Made by a program: the position numbers and the translations under genes. Of a DNA stretch of 51,312 nucleotides, positions 44,488 through 51,312 are shown piece by piece; the first letter of the stretch is position 1; each line of letters begins with the position of its first letter. The notes beneath the pieces are model-generated. The model was not told where the DNA came from and made no database searches. It saw only the letters and a program-made list of their open reading frames with translations. This DNA is from Limosilactobacillus fastidiosus (GTDB lineage: Bacteria; Bacillota; Bacilli; Lactobacillales; Lactobacillaceae), in assembly GCF_014145505.1 (NCBI RefSeq), contig NZ_JACIUZ010000040.1, positions 1-51,312 of the forward strand. Reading direction: 5' to 3'.

Positions 44488-45599
44488 TGACTAAATTCTC
44501 TAGTTTTAAGTTGGATTCTATTTTTGAAAAAATTCCTACTAAAAAAATAAAAGGAAAGGCAAAACAGTTCCCTGATTCCCCTACGGATGACTATACTGTT
44601 CCTTTGTTAACTGCAGGTATTCAAAATCAAGGACTTTCAAGATATGCTAAACCAGAACAATGTCCTACTATTCTCAAAAATGTTATAAGTATTTCAGCAA
44701 ACGGTGCAAATACAGGAATACCTTTTTTCCAGGATAAAGAATTTTCAGTTCTTCAAGATGCTTATGCAATTAGATTAAAAAATGGAGAGCTTACAAGAGA
44801 ACGGGGACTCTATATAGTCGCTTGCCTTAAAAAGGTTCTATATGGAAACTTTGATTGGTCAAATAAAGCAGGCTGGAACAATATTAAAAATATGGAAATT
44901 GAACTACCTGTCAAAGATAATACTAATCAGTTTGATTTTGAGTATATGGAGGAACGAATCAAGGAACTTGAAGAGGAACGAATCAAGGAACTTGAGGCTT
45001 ACCTCAAAGTCACTGGTTTAAAAGACTTTAAATTAACTCAAGAAGAGCAAAAAATAATCGGGGGGGTAAATAGGTCTCCTATATACCGTAATTTCAAGAT
45101 TGGAGAATTATTTAGTCCACCTGATAAAGGGGATGTTGATTTACAACAATCTGATATTGATAACTTAGGCGAATATTTTATTAATAGCGGTGAAACTAAT
45201 ATGGGGATAAAAGGTAAAACAAGTAGACCTGCCAAAGTATTCAATGCAAATACGATTACAATTGATTTCTTTGGCAATGCCTATTATCGTGATTACAAAT
45301 ATAAATTAGCTACTCATAATCATGTTTTCTCTTTTAATGATTCAATTATTAAAAATAAAGAAGTGGGGCTTTACTTAGTAACTGCATTAAAGTTTTTAAA
45401 GTCAAAATACTCATACTCTAATATGTTAACTTGGAAAAAATTAAAAGATGATATTATTTCTCTTCCTGTTGATTCCAACGGTAATTTAGATTACTCTTTC
45501 ATGGAAAACTATATTAAAGCCATGCAAAAATTAACGATCAAAGACGTTATTACCTACAAAGATAAAGTTATTGGTCAAACTAAAGAAATAATTAAATAA
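44487..45599 (+). CDS. BcgI-like specificity (S/B) subunit
   Basis: 370 residues with two target-recognition halves of similar layout. Half one (about 1-150) and half two (about 190-345) share blocks such as ISISANGANTGIPFFQ versus ITIDFFGNAYYR and the closing WNNIKNMEIELPV versus WKKLKDDIISLPV. Each is followed by a helical coiled-coil spacer: FEYMEERIKELEEERIKELE in the middle and FMENYIKAMQKLTI at the end. It should pair with the preceding nuclease-methylase and set a bipartite recognition sequence. The target sequence cannot be predicted here. Confidence 0.85.
   Translation: MTKFSSFKLDSIFEKIPTKKIKGKAKQFPDSPTDDYTVPLLTAGIQNQGLSRYAKPEQCPTILKNVISISANGANTGIPFFQDKEFSVLQDAYAIRLKNGELTRERGLYIVACLKKVLYGNFDWSNKAGWNNIKNMEIELPVKDNTNQFDFEYMEERIKELEEERIKELEAYLKVTGLKDFKLTQEEQKIIGGVNRSPIYRNFKIGELFSPPDKGDVDLQQSDIDNLGEYFINSGETNMGIKGKTSRPAKVFNANTITIDFFGNAYYRDYKYKLATHNHVFSFNDSIIKNKEVGLYLVTALKFLKSKYSYSNMLTWKKLKDDIISLPVDSNGNLDYSFMENYIKAMQKLTIKDVITYKDKVIGQTKEIIK
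44949..44996 (+). repeat. 24-bp tandem duplication in the specificity-subunit spacer
   Basis: Two copies of a 24-bp unit (44949-44972 and 44973-44996, differing only at the last base) encode EERIKELE twice in the central coiled coil between the two recognition domains. In type I HsdS proteins, in-frame repeats in this spacer alter the gap in the recognition sequence. Confidence 0.9.
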
Positions 45600-45842
45600 A
45601 AGGGTCTTAGCAACCACAGGTGAATTAATTTATTAATGTTAATTAAGTGAAATTAGGAATGCTAGTTTAATTCAACACTAATTAGATAGTGGGATGATTA
45701 TGTATCGGTCTAATTTAGAATAAGAACCAGTAGTTCCTAATGTTAGTCAATTATACATTCAGAAGATATTAAGATTGTTTAACGAATGAAGTACCTTACA
45801 ATTTAATGGGTACAGTACCGTTTGGGGGAGTAGCTTTTGAAA

Positions 45843-46326
45843 ATGATGCAGGGAGAATTTCGTTTCGCATTACAGCGATCAATTCCGGTATTATTTAGTT
45901 ATGTAACATTCGGACTATGTATAACCTTGGTTTTTCTTTTTGGTATCCAACACTAATGACGTTAACAATTTATGGTGGCTCAGTTGAATTCGTGATTGCT
46001 AACATGTCCTAGTTCAGCACTTTAATCCGTTGAATGTCCTCCTAATTACTTTAGTGGTGGGCTTCCGTCAATCATTTTATGCTTTACCAATGTTGAAGCA
46101 ATATCGTCACGCCGGTTGGCGAAAATGGCTACTAATCCTTGGCCTGACGGACGAAACCTTTGTACTTAACCATTACACCGAGATTCCAGTGGGAATGAGT
46201 CAGGTTAAAGTTAATACTTGGCTCACTCTTCTTGATTGGGGTTATTGGGTTCTTGGAGCTTTCCTTAGGGGATTCCTTGGAAGCCTCCTTCAAATCCAGG
46301 TTAATTGTTCAACTTTGGAAACGTAA
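45843..46326 (+). pseudogene. azlC: AzlC family amino-acid exporter pseudogene
   Basis: The N-terminal part (FRFALQRSIPVLFSYVTFG) and later part (LVVGFRQSFYALPMLKQYR, then LILGLTDETFVLNHY) are typical of AzlC branched-chain amino-acid exporters. In-frame stops occur after FLFGIQH and around 46015-46035, the middle is readable only in other frames (IYGGSVEFVIANMS), and the C-terminus is cut. No azlD follows. The preceding interval 45600-45842 holds no recognisable gene. Confidence 0.8.
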
Positions 46327-46364
46327 TATGAGCCTGTTTTTACTATTCTTCTAATTAATTCTAT

Positions 46365-46408
46365 AAAAAACGGTCAACATCCTTCAATAATGAAGTTGCT
46401 GACCGTTT
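46365..46408 (-). terminator. Intrinsic terminator of the MFS gene
   Basis: AAACGGTCA (46368-46376) pairs with TGACCGTTT (46400-46408), with inner TTCA/TGAA pairing; on the minus strand a T-run follows (complement of 46365-46370). The stem overlaps the stop codon of the transporter. Confidence 0.85.
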
Positions 46409-47777
46409 ATTTTATCTTATGGTATAGTTTCCTACTTAAAACAAGTGATAGTAAGAGGAGGACTAAACAAAAGGCAAATCCGGATTGAATGCCTAAGTGA
46501 GAGGTTGAACTGTGAACAAGGTGGTTAACAATCCCAACAACTGAAACGATGAGGGCAGTTCCAAACGCGGCCGCAATCTGACGGAGGGTATTGAAACAAG
46601 CTACTGCGTCGGGAACAATTTGGTTTGGTAAAAGAGAAAGCGCCTGGGTTTGCAAAGGAATTAGCATTGTAACTAGCCCAAACTGCCGAACGGTCTGAAA
46701 GACGGTAATGATTATTACCGAACTCCGGGCCCCAATCATTGCTTGACCTGTTGTCCCAATAATATCAATCAAAAGTCCAGCACCGACAAGCCACTGAATT
46801 GGGTAGCGATCATAGCATCGTCCACTGGTAGTTGACAATAGTCCAGTAAGGATTGCCCCCGGGAGAATAGCAATTGCTGAAATCACTGTACTTTCACCAA
46901 GAACAATTTGTACTAGAAGAGGAATTAGGATTGCGTTCCCATACATCGTAGCCGTAATTAACATGTTAATTACCGTTGCTAAGAGAAATTGACGATGTTC
47001 AAAAACGCCAAGGTTAATTAGTGGGTGACTACTCTTTCGCTGGTTAAGGTAGAAAAGAATAATAAACACCAAACCAACAATTGTCATTCCCCCAACATTA
47101 AATGATAGTAGGGGGAAACTCGAAACATTAGAAAGCCCCATTAGTAGCGCCCACAACCCAATTGTAATTAGGGTAAAACCGAAACTATTAAACTGGGGGA
47201 ATTCGTTATGAGGAATATATGGGAGCATCCATAGCGATAAGAGTAAGGTAATAACCGCAAATGGAATGATTAAGATAAACAGGTATCGCCATGAAAGATA
47301 ATCGAGCATAAAGCCAGATGCCGCGGGCCCTAGAATGGGTGCGCAGTTAAATGCTAAGCCAATAATCCCCATTATTCTTCCCTTTTTACCGGGAAGGGCG
47401 TAACGAATTGCTAACACGTTAACTAATGGCATCATCATTCCAGCCCCAACCGCTTGAATCATTCGGGACATTACCAGAAGGTTAAAGGAATTTGCTAATC
47501 CACCAATAATTGTTCCGCAAAGAAAGATTCCCGTAAAAAAGATAAATAACCATTTAAACGAAAATCTTTTAATGAGGTAAGAACTAACGGGGATCATCAG
47601 TGCATTTACTAGCATATAGCCGTTCGTAACCCACTGAACATGGGCTTCACTAATATGAAAAACCGCCATGAAAGTTGGTAAGGCAATATTCATTAAGGTT
47701 GAGCAAAGGATCCCAAAAAAAGTTCCAAAAACCATTATAATTAGGGCACGCCTAATTCGCTGGTCAGTCAAGAACAT
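46407..47777 (-). CDS. MFS multidrug exporter, DHA2 (EmrB/QacA) family
   Basis: 456 residues with about 12-14 transmembrane segments. It has the DHA2-type start (STLMNIALPTFM), motif B-like RMIQAVGAGMMMPL and the motif C region LGPAASGFMLDYLSWRYLF. A proton-driven drug or metabolite exporter is expected; the substrate is unknown. The Shine-Dalgarno sequence AAAAGGAG precedes ATG 47777. It is divergent from copY with about 140 nt between, so the CopY operator region could affect it, although the operator lies close to copY. Confidence 0.9.
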   Translation of the reverse strand: MFLTDQRIRRALIIMVFGTFFGILCSTLMNIALPTFMAVFHISEAHVQWVTNGYMLVNALMIPVSSYLIKRFSFKWLFIFFTGIFLCGTIIGGLANSFNLLVMSRMIQAVGAGMMMPLVNVLAIRYALPGKKGRIMGIIGLAFNCAPILGPAASGFMLDYLSWRYLFILIIPFAVITLLLSLWMLPYIPHNEFPQFNSFGFTLITIGLWALLMGLSNVSSFPLLSFNVGGMTIVGLVFIILFYLNQRKSSHPLINLGVFEHRQFLLATVINMLITATMYGNAILIPLLVQIVLGESTVISAIAILPGAILTGLLSTTSGRCYDRYPIQWLVGAGLLIDIIGTTGQAMIGARSSVIIITVFQTVRQFGLVTMLIPLQTQALSLLPNQIVPDAVACFNTLRQIAAAFGTALIVSVVGIVNHLVHSSTSHLGIQSGFAFCLVLLLLSLVLSRKLYHKIK

Positions 47778-47872
47778 CGACTCCTTTTTGTAAAATTTAT
47801 GATAACTAAAGCAGTAGTTTAGCAGATCTTAATCCGTGCCACAATAATTATTCAAATTAATTCTGAAATTGT

Positions 47873-47901
47873 TTGACGCCTTTGATTGACAGGTGTAGAT
47901 T
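47873..47901 (+). promoter_or_regulatory. copY promoter with embedded cop-box operator
   Basis: TTGACG (47873-47878), a 17-nt spacer and TAGATT (47896-47901). GACAGGTGTA (47888-47897) is a perfect match to the KACANNTGTA cop box bound by CopY repressors, and it overlaps the -10 element, so binding should block transcription of copY-ubiB-ydcF. Confidence 0.75.
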
Positions 47902-47919
47902 TTAAAATGAGGTGAGTTC

Positions 47920-48357
47920 ATGGAAGAGAAAACAGAAATTACACCAGCAGAATGGCAGGTTATGCGAATTATTTGGACACTGGGGGAATCAACCAGTACC
48001 CAAGTAATTTCATTGCTCCAACAAAAAGTTGATTGGAAACCAGCGACTATTAAGACCTTACTCCGACGATTAGTTGAGAAAGGGTCCTTAAAAACAACTC
48101 GTCAAGGACGGGGCTTCATCTATACGCCCTTGATTAAGGAACAAATTACCATGAACGAGGCTGCTGACCAACTCTTTAGCAGTATTTGTGAAATGCATGT
48201 TGGTGCAACCTTAAAGCATGTGATAGAAGGTGTTAACCTGAGTCAAAATGATATTGACCAGCTTCAAACGTTGTTGGCTAAGAAAAAGGAAACAGCTCCT
48301 GAAGTAGTTGCATGCAATTGTGTTCCCGGAATGAAAATAAATTGTAAAAGGAGTTAA
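47920..48357 (+). CDS. copY: CopY/BlaI family transcriptional repressor
   Basis: 145 residues. The N-terminal winged helix (ITPAEWQVMRIIWTLGESTS, then WKPATIKTLLRRLVEKG) matches the Penicillinase_R family, and the C-terminus has a cysteine cluster. CopY of Enterococcus has CxCx4CxC; here it is CNC followed by a single Cys seven residues later (CNCVPGMKINC), so metal binding may be altered. It leads an operon with a UbiB kinase and a YdcF protein; no copper ATPase or CopZ is present in the window. Probably autoregulated through the cop box. Confidence 0.85.
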   Translation: MEEKTEITPAEWQVMRIIWTLGESTSTQVISLLQQKVDWKPATIKTLLRRLVEKGSLKTTRQGRGFIYTPLIKEQITMNEAADQLFSSICEMHVGATLKHVIEGVNLSQNDIDQLQTLLAKKKETAPEVVACNCVPGMKINCKRS

Positions 48358-48363
48358 TTACCG

Positions 48364-50133
48364 ATGGTTGAAGAAACAGTAGTGTCTCCGGGTAAACGTC
48401 TTCGTCGGATCATGAGGATTATGCGCGAGTACCATTTCCTCAGTAATTTTTATCACCAAAAGAATCCCGAGGAGGTATGCCAAGCACTGGAAGAACTTGG
48501 GCCAACCTTTATTAAGATGGGCCAAATCCTTTCCACCCGGTCAGATCTAGTTAGTCCTGAATATATTAAGGCTTTTCGTAAGTTACAGGATAATGTCCCA
48601 GCTGATGATTTTGCGAGTGTAAAAACAACATTTGAAACAGAAACCGGAAAGAAAATTAGTGAGGTATTTAAAAGCTTTGATAAAAAGGCATTCGCTTCAG
48701 CTTCCATTGGGCAGGTTCACCATGCAGAGTTAAAAGATGGCACGCCCGTAGTAGTTAAGATCCAGCATCCTGACGTTACAAAATTAGTAGATACTGACCT
48801 TGCGCTATTAAAGCGGGCGGTTGAATTATTAAAATACGTTCCAACCGGGATTACGGTGGTCGATCCGGTTAAGATTTTTAATGCTTTAAGTAGCTCCTTA
48901 AAGAGTGAAATTGATACAATTCAGGAAGCAAAAAACGGGATTGAGTTTTACCGCCTTAATAATGGACAATCAATCATTCGGGTTCCTAAAGTATATTTTG
49001 AATATTGTGCACCTAAAATTTTAGTTAACGAGTTCATGCAAGGAAAAAGTATCAAGTACTTAGCTAATGAACCCTTAGATAAAGAAGATCCTGAGCATGC
49101 CCAAGCCCAGCAAGGAACTCGTCATGAGCTCGCTCAGGCTTTAGTAAAGAACTTTCTTAAGCAAGTCTTTGTGGATCATTTCTTTCAAGCGGATCCCCAC
49201 CCAGGAAATATTTTAATCCATAAGTTAACGGAAACTGAATCTCAAGACGACCAGTTTGCGGTAAATAAAAAGTTTGAAAAACAAGTCGGTAACACTAACT
49301 TTAGTTATCAAAAAGAGGTTGCTCTTCCTCCATACCGGGTTATTTGGATTGATTTTGGAATGATGGGACGGATTTCTCCATCAACCGCGGATGGGATCGC
49401 TAAAATTGTTTTGGCGATCAATTCACAAGATATTCATGAAATAGGTCAATCAATTATTCCAATGTGTGAACAGGTTGGACCTCTCGACGAACAAAAATTT
49501 TATCGTGAACTCGGTCGTTTCCTACGGCCATACCTAAATATTGGGTTGGCAGACATTAACTTCACCAAAATGCTCTACCAAATTGTTCAACTATGCAAAA
49601 ATAATAATTTACGAATTAATTCTCAAGTAACAATGTTGGTTCGGGCTTTCGGTATCTTGGAAACAATCATCGCTAAATTAGATCCATCTATTTCAATGCT
49701 TGAAGTTGCTCGTCCATTCGGTCAACGATACTTAAAGCAACACTTTAATTTTCGAAACCAGTTAGATAATAGTTTGTGGAGTAGTTATCGTGCCATAAAA
49801 GCAATCACGCAGATGCCTGGAAAGTTAAATACTTTCTTCGATGCCATTAGTGGCGGGGATGCACAAATAAACTTTCATTATTCTGAGCAGGAACAACTAA
49901 TGAAATGGGTTAGTCGAATTGTTAACCGGGTTATTATTGCAATTATTTTGGCGGCAATTATTGTTGGTTCTTCTTTATTGGTGGAAGGGAGCGCTGATCA
50001 CCCCCATATCTATCGTCTCGGTGTTTTAGGTTACTCATTAGCAATTTTCATCATAGTAGTGATGACGATTAGTGAATTACTTCAACGGTACCGAAAATAT
50101 CGCCAACGGAAAAAGGAGTACGGTAAGAAATGA
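48364..50133 (+). CDS. UbiB/AarF (ABC1) family atypical kinase
   Basis: 589 residues. The ABC1 signature is present: LGPTFIKMGQILSTRSDLVS (KxGQ motif), the Ala-rich loop FASASIGQVH, VVVKIQHP (Lys), FFQADPHPGN and WIDFGMMG (the DFG-like metal site). The C-terminal 75 residues hold two transmembrane segments (about 522-540 and 553-572). UbiB proteins are lipid-linked ATPases needed for quinone or lipid handling; lactobacilli lack most ubiquinone genes, so the role here is open. It starts 6 nt after copY with AAAAGGAG and overlaps ydcF by 4 nt. Confidence 0.9.
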   Translation: MVEETVVSPGKRLRRIMRIMREYHFLSNFYHQKNPEEVCQALEELGPTFIKMGQILSTRSDLVSPEYIKAFRKLQDNVPADDFASVKTTFETETGKKISEVFKSFDKKAFASASIGQVHHAELKDGTPVVVKIQHPDVTKLVDTDLALLKRAVELLKYVPTGITVVDPVKIFNALSSSLKSEIDTIQEAKNGIEFYRLNNGQSIIRVPKVYFEYCAPKILVNEFMQGKSIKYLANEPLDKEDPEHAQAQQGTRHELAQALVKNFLKQVFVDHFFQADPHPGNILIHKLTETESQDDQFAVNKKFEKQVGNTNFSYQKEVALPPYRVIWIDFGMMGRISPSTADGIAKIVLAINSQDIHEIGQSIIPMCEQVGPLDEQKFYRELGRFLRPYLNIGLADINFTKMLYQIVQLCKNNNLRINSQVTMLVRAFGILETIIAKLDPSISMLEVARPFGQRYLKQHFNFRNQLDNSLWSSYRAIKAITQMPGKLNTFFDAISGGDAQINFHYSEQEQLMKWVSRIVNRVIIAIILAAIIVGSSLLVEGSADHPHIYRLGVLGYSLAIFIIVVMTISELLQRYRKYRQRKKEYGKK

Positions 50134-51080
50134 TTATCTTTGCACTTGCATTGCTCATACTTCTTTTATGGTGGCCGCTACCTAAAAAGAATGAATGGGC
50201 TCTGTGCTGGACCGGAATATTATTACTGTTGATTGGTGGTCAGATTTGTTATCCAGAGAATGTAACGGCAATTAGTTTGGGAACAGCTAGTCTCTTGACA
50301 TGGTTAGAGCTAATTAGTCTGGTTTTAATTCGTCGCTTTTCTAAAGAAAGTCGATTGATTATAGACAATTGCAAAGCGTTCGCCTTAATTATCCTTAATC
50401 TTATTTTTTGGTTACCCTTGTTATTTAAATCTGGTGAACAGTTTTCCTGGCTTGGTCACCAGGTGATTCTTATTGCACAAATAGTTAATGGCATTACTAC
50501 ACTGGGGTTATTAATTTTCTGGGCCACTACAATTATTCTTCAAGCCTTTTCAAAGCCAATTAGTGCTGATTATTTAATCGTCCTTGGAGCTGGTTTATGT
50601 CACGGAAAAGTTCCCCCAGTTTTAGCTGCTCGATTACAGCAAGCGATTTCCTGTTGGCGGTTAAATAATAAATCAATCATTGTCGTTTCTGGGGGGCTCT
50701 TACGTGGGGCCAAATTATCGGAAGCACAAGCAATGGCAGATTACTTGATAAGTCATGGCATTCCCCAGAATAAAATATTATTAGAGGAGCAAGCCCAAAA
50801 TACGTGGGCTAACCTGCAAAATTGTCAAAAGTTACTTCAAAAGTGGATTAAGCCGAACCAAAAGGTAGTAGTGGTTACTAGTTCTTTTCACGTATTACGG
50901 ACCAAAAGCTATTTACAGAAACTTGGCTTAAACTGGGCACTAAGTCCTAGTAGGACCCCATGGAAATTACAATCCTTAACTGTAATTCGGGACTACTTAG
51001 GGATCTTACGGGATCACTACCGCGTTTGGCTTGGCTTATTAATTATCGCGATCATTGTTGGTGAAGTCTGGCTAAGGTAA
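50130..51080 (+). CDS. YdcF/DUF218 family membrane protein
   Basis: 316 residues. The N-terminal half has about five hydrophobic segments (to about 145). The DUF218 domain follows (about 150-285) with DYLIVLGAGLCHGKVPPVLA, VVSGG, EAQAMADYLISHGI, LLEEQAQNTWANL and VVVTSSFHVLRTKSYL. A last transmembrane segment is at the C-terminus. Relatives (SanA, ElyC, YdcF) act in envelope biogenesis. ATGA overlap with ubiB; third gene of the CopY-controlled operon. Confidence 0.9.
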   Translation: MIIFALALLILLLWWPLPKKNEWALCWTGILLLLIGGQICYPENVTAISLGTASLLTWLELISLVLIRRFSKESRLIIDNCKAFALIILNLIFWLPLLFKSGEQFSWLGHQVILIAQIVNGITTLGLLIFWATTIILQAFSKPISADYLIVLGAGLCHGKVPPVLAARLQQAISCWRLNNKSIIVVSGGLLRGAKLSEAQAMADYLISHGIPQNKILLEEQAQNTWANLQNCQKLLQKWIKPNQKVVVVTSSFHVLRTKSYLQKLGLNWALSPSRTPWKLQSLTVIRDYLGILRDHYRVWLGLLIIAIIVGEVWLR

Positions 51081-51195
51081 GAAGGAGGGAAGCAAGCCAG
51101 AACTAACTTGCTAATTCATTCTTTAATGCAAAAAAACTAGTCACTGAGATCTCCCAGAAGTACAAAGAGGGCTCTAGTGTTCGGATTTACCGAAT

Positions 51196-51312
51196 TGAAG
51201 TGCCATAGAAAAGTTAGACATTTTATTAAATCTTAATTAATGGATTGATTCCGATATTCGACCGGAGTCAATCCTTTCTTATTCAATGAAATTCGCTCGT
51301 AATTAAACCAAG
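51196..51312 (-). mobile_element. IS3-family (IS150 group) element, right end only
   Basis: The tip TGAAGTGCCATAGAAAAGTT (51196-51215), continuing TAGACA, resembles IS150-group terminal repeats (TG...AAAAAGTTGGACA). It lies just outside the C-terminal end of an orfB transposase that runs off the window. Confidence 0.7.
51233..51312 (-). CDS. IS3-family OrfB transposase, C-terminal fragment (cut by window)
   Basis: Minus-strand frame ending TAA at 51233-51235. The last residues (WFNYERISLNKKGLTPVEYR) match the rve_3 end of IS150-type transposases (typical form YNxxRIKxKLxGxSPVxYR). The rest lies beyond the window. Confidence 0.8.
   Translation of the reverse strand, partial: WFNYERISLNKKGLTPVEYRNQSIN

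Noticed and set aside
42427-45599. Type I restriction system (hsdM/hsdS)
   Set aside because: There is no HsdR helicase gene, and the methylase carries its own N-terminal PD-(D/E)xK nuclease, which fits BcgI-like enzymes better.
1-51312. Prophage, integrative element or tRNA/rRNA genes
   Set aside because: I saw no integrase, phage structural genes, tRNA-like cloverleaf or rRNA sequence; mobile content is limited to IS remnants.

Overview
The window looks like a chromosomal segment of a low-GC lactic acid bacterium, most likely the Limosilactobacillus (L. reuteri/fermentum) group. The evidence is a Firmicutes type B RNase P RNA beside gpsB, ypsA and ypsC, recU next to a class A PBP, an acetylase-type DAP/lysine operon, EbsA, and LPQTG surface proteins with YSIRK and KxYKxGKxW signal peptides. 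The species is an inference, since no 16S gene is present.

Layout. 1-1.3 kb: an ISL3-type transposase that runs into the terminator of the next operon. 1.35-9.5 kb: a conserved housekeeping block (pbp1A-recU reading left; ypsA, gpsB, rnpB, ypsC reading right), interrupted between rnpB and ypsC by an aldo/keto reductase, a candidate small RNA and an IS110 remnant. 9.6-21.5 kb: lysine/DAP metabolism. dapF-lysC and a purine permease read left. The seven-gene operon lysA-dapH-dapL-dapA-dapB-patA-asd reads right behind one lysine riboswitch and terminator. A different rod-shaped RNA plus terminator lies between the permease and lysC. 21.5-30 kb: pepN, an RNase HI-like gene, ebsA, lspA, rluD, then a carA/carB-like pair whose catalytic residues are almost all gone. 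30.7-36 kb: two AT-rich sortase-anchored surface-protein genes, the second broken at an A7 tract. 36-42 kb: rqcH, degV, a membrane protein, an HD hydrolase, a DNA glycosylase and a GNAT enzyme. 42-45.6 kb: a two-subunit BcgI-like restriction-modification system preceded by 24 copies of ACTCA inside a leader ORF. 45.6-51.3 kb: an azlC pseudogene, an MFS exporter, a CopY-type repressor with its operator driving a UbiB kinase and a YdcF protein, and the end of an IS3-family element.

How it fits together. lysC and asd make aspartate semialdehyde; dapA, dapB, dapH, patA, dapL, dapF and lysA carry it through N-acetyl intermediates to DAP and lysine, so the window holds a complete acetylase-variant pathway split over two oppositely oriented, separately controlled units.

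Most unusual points: (1) the ACTCA tract forms a leader ORF that ends directly against the restriction-methylase start codon only when the copy number keeps frame, a likely phase-variable type IIB system; (2) the CarA/CarB-like pair keeps intact, coupled reading frames and a good promoter but lacks the glutaminase triad, the metal ligands of the first ATP-grasp site, most of the second ATP-grasp domain and the MGS domain; (3) the unidentified structured lysC leader; (4) a CopY repressor without any copper transporter.
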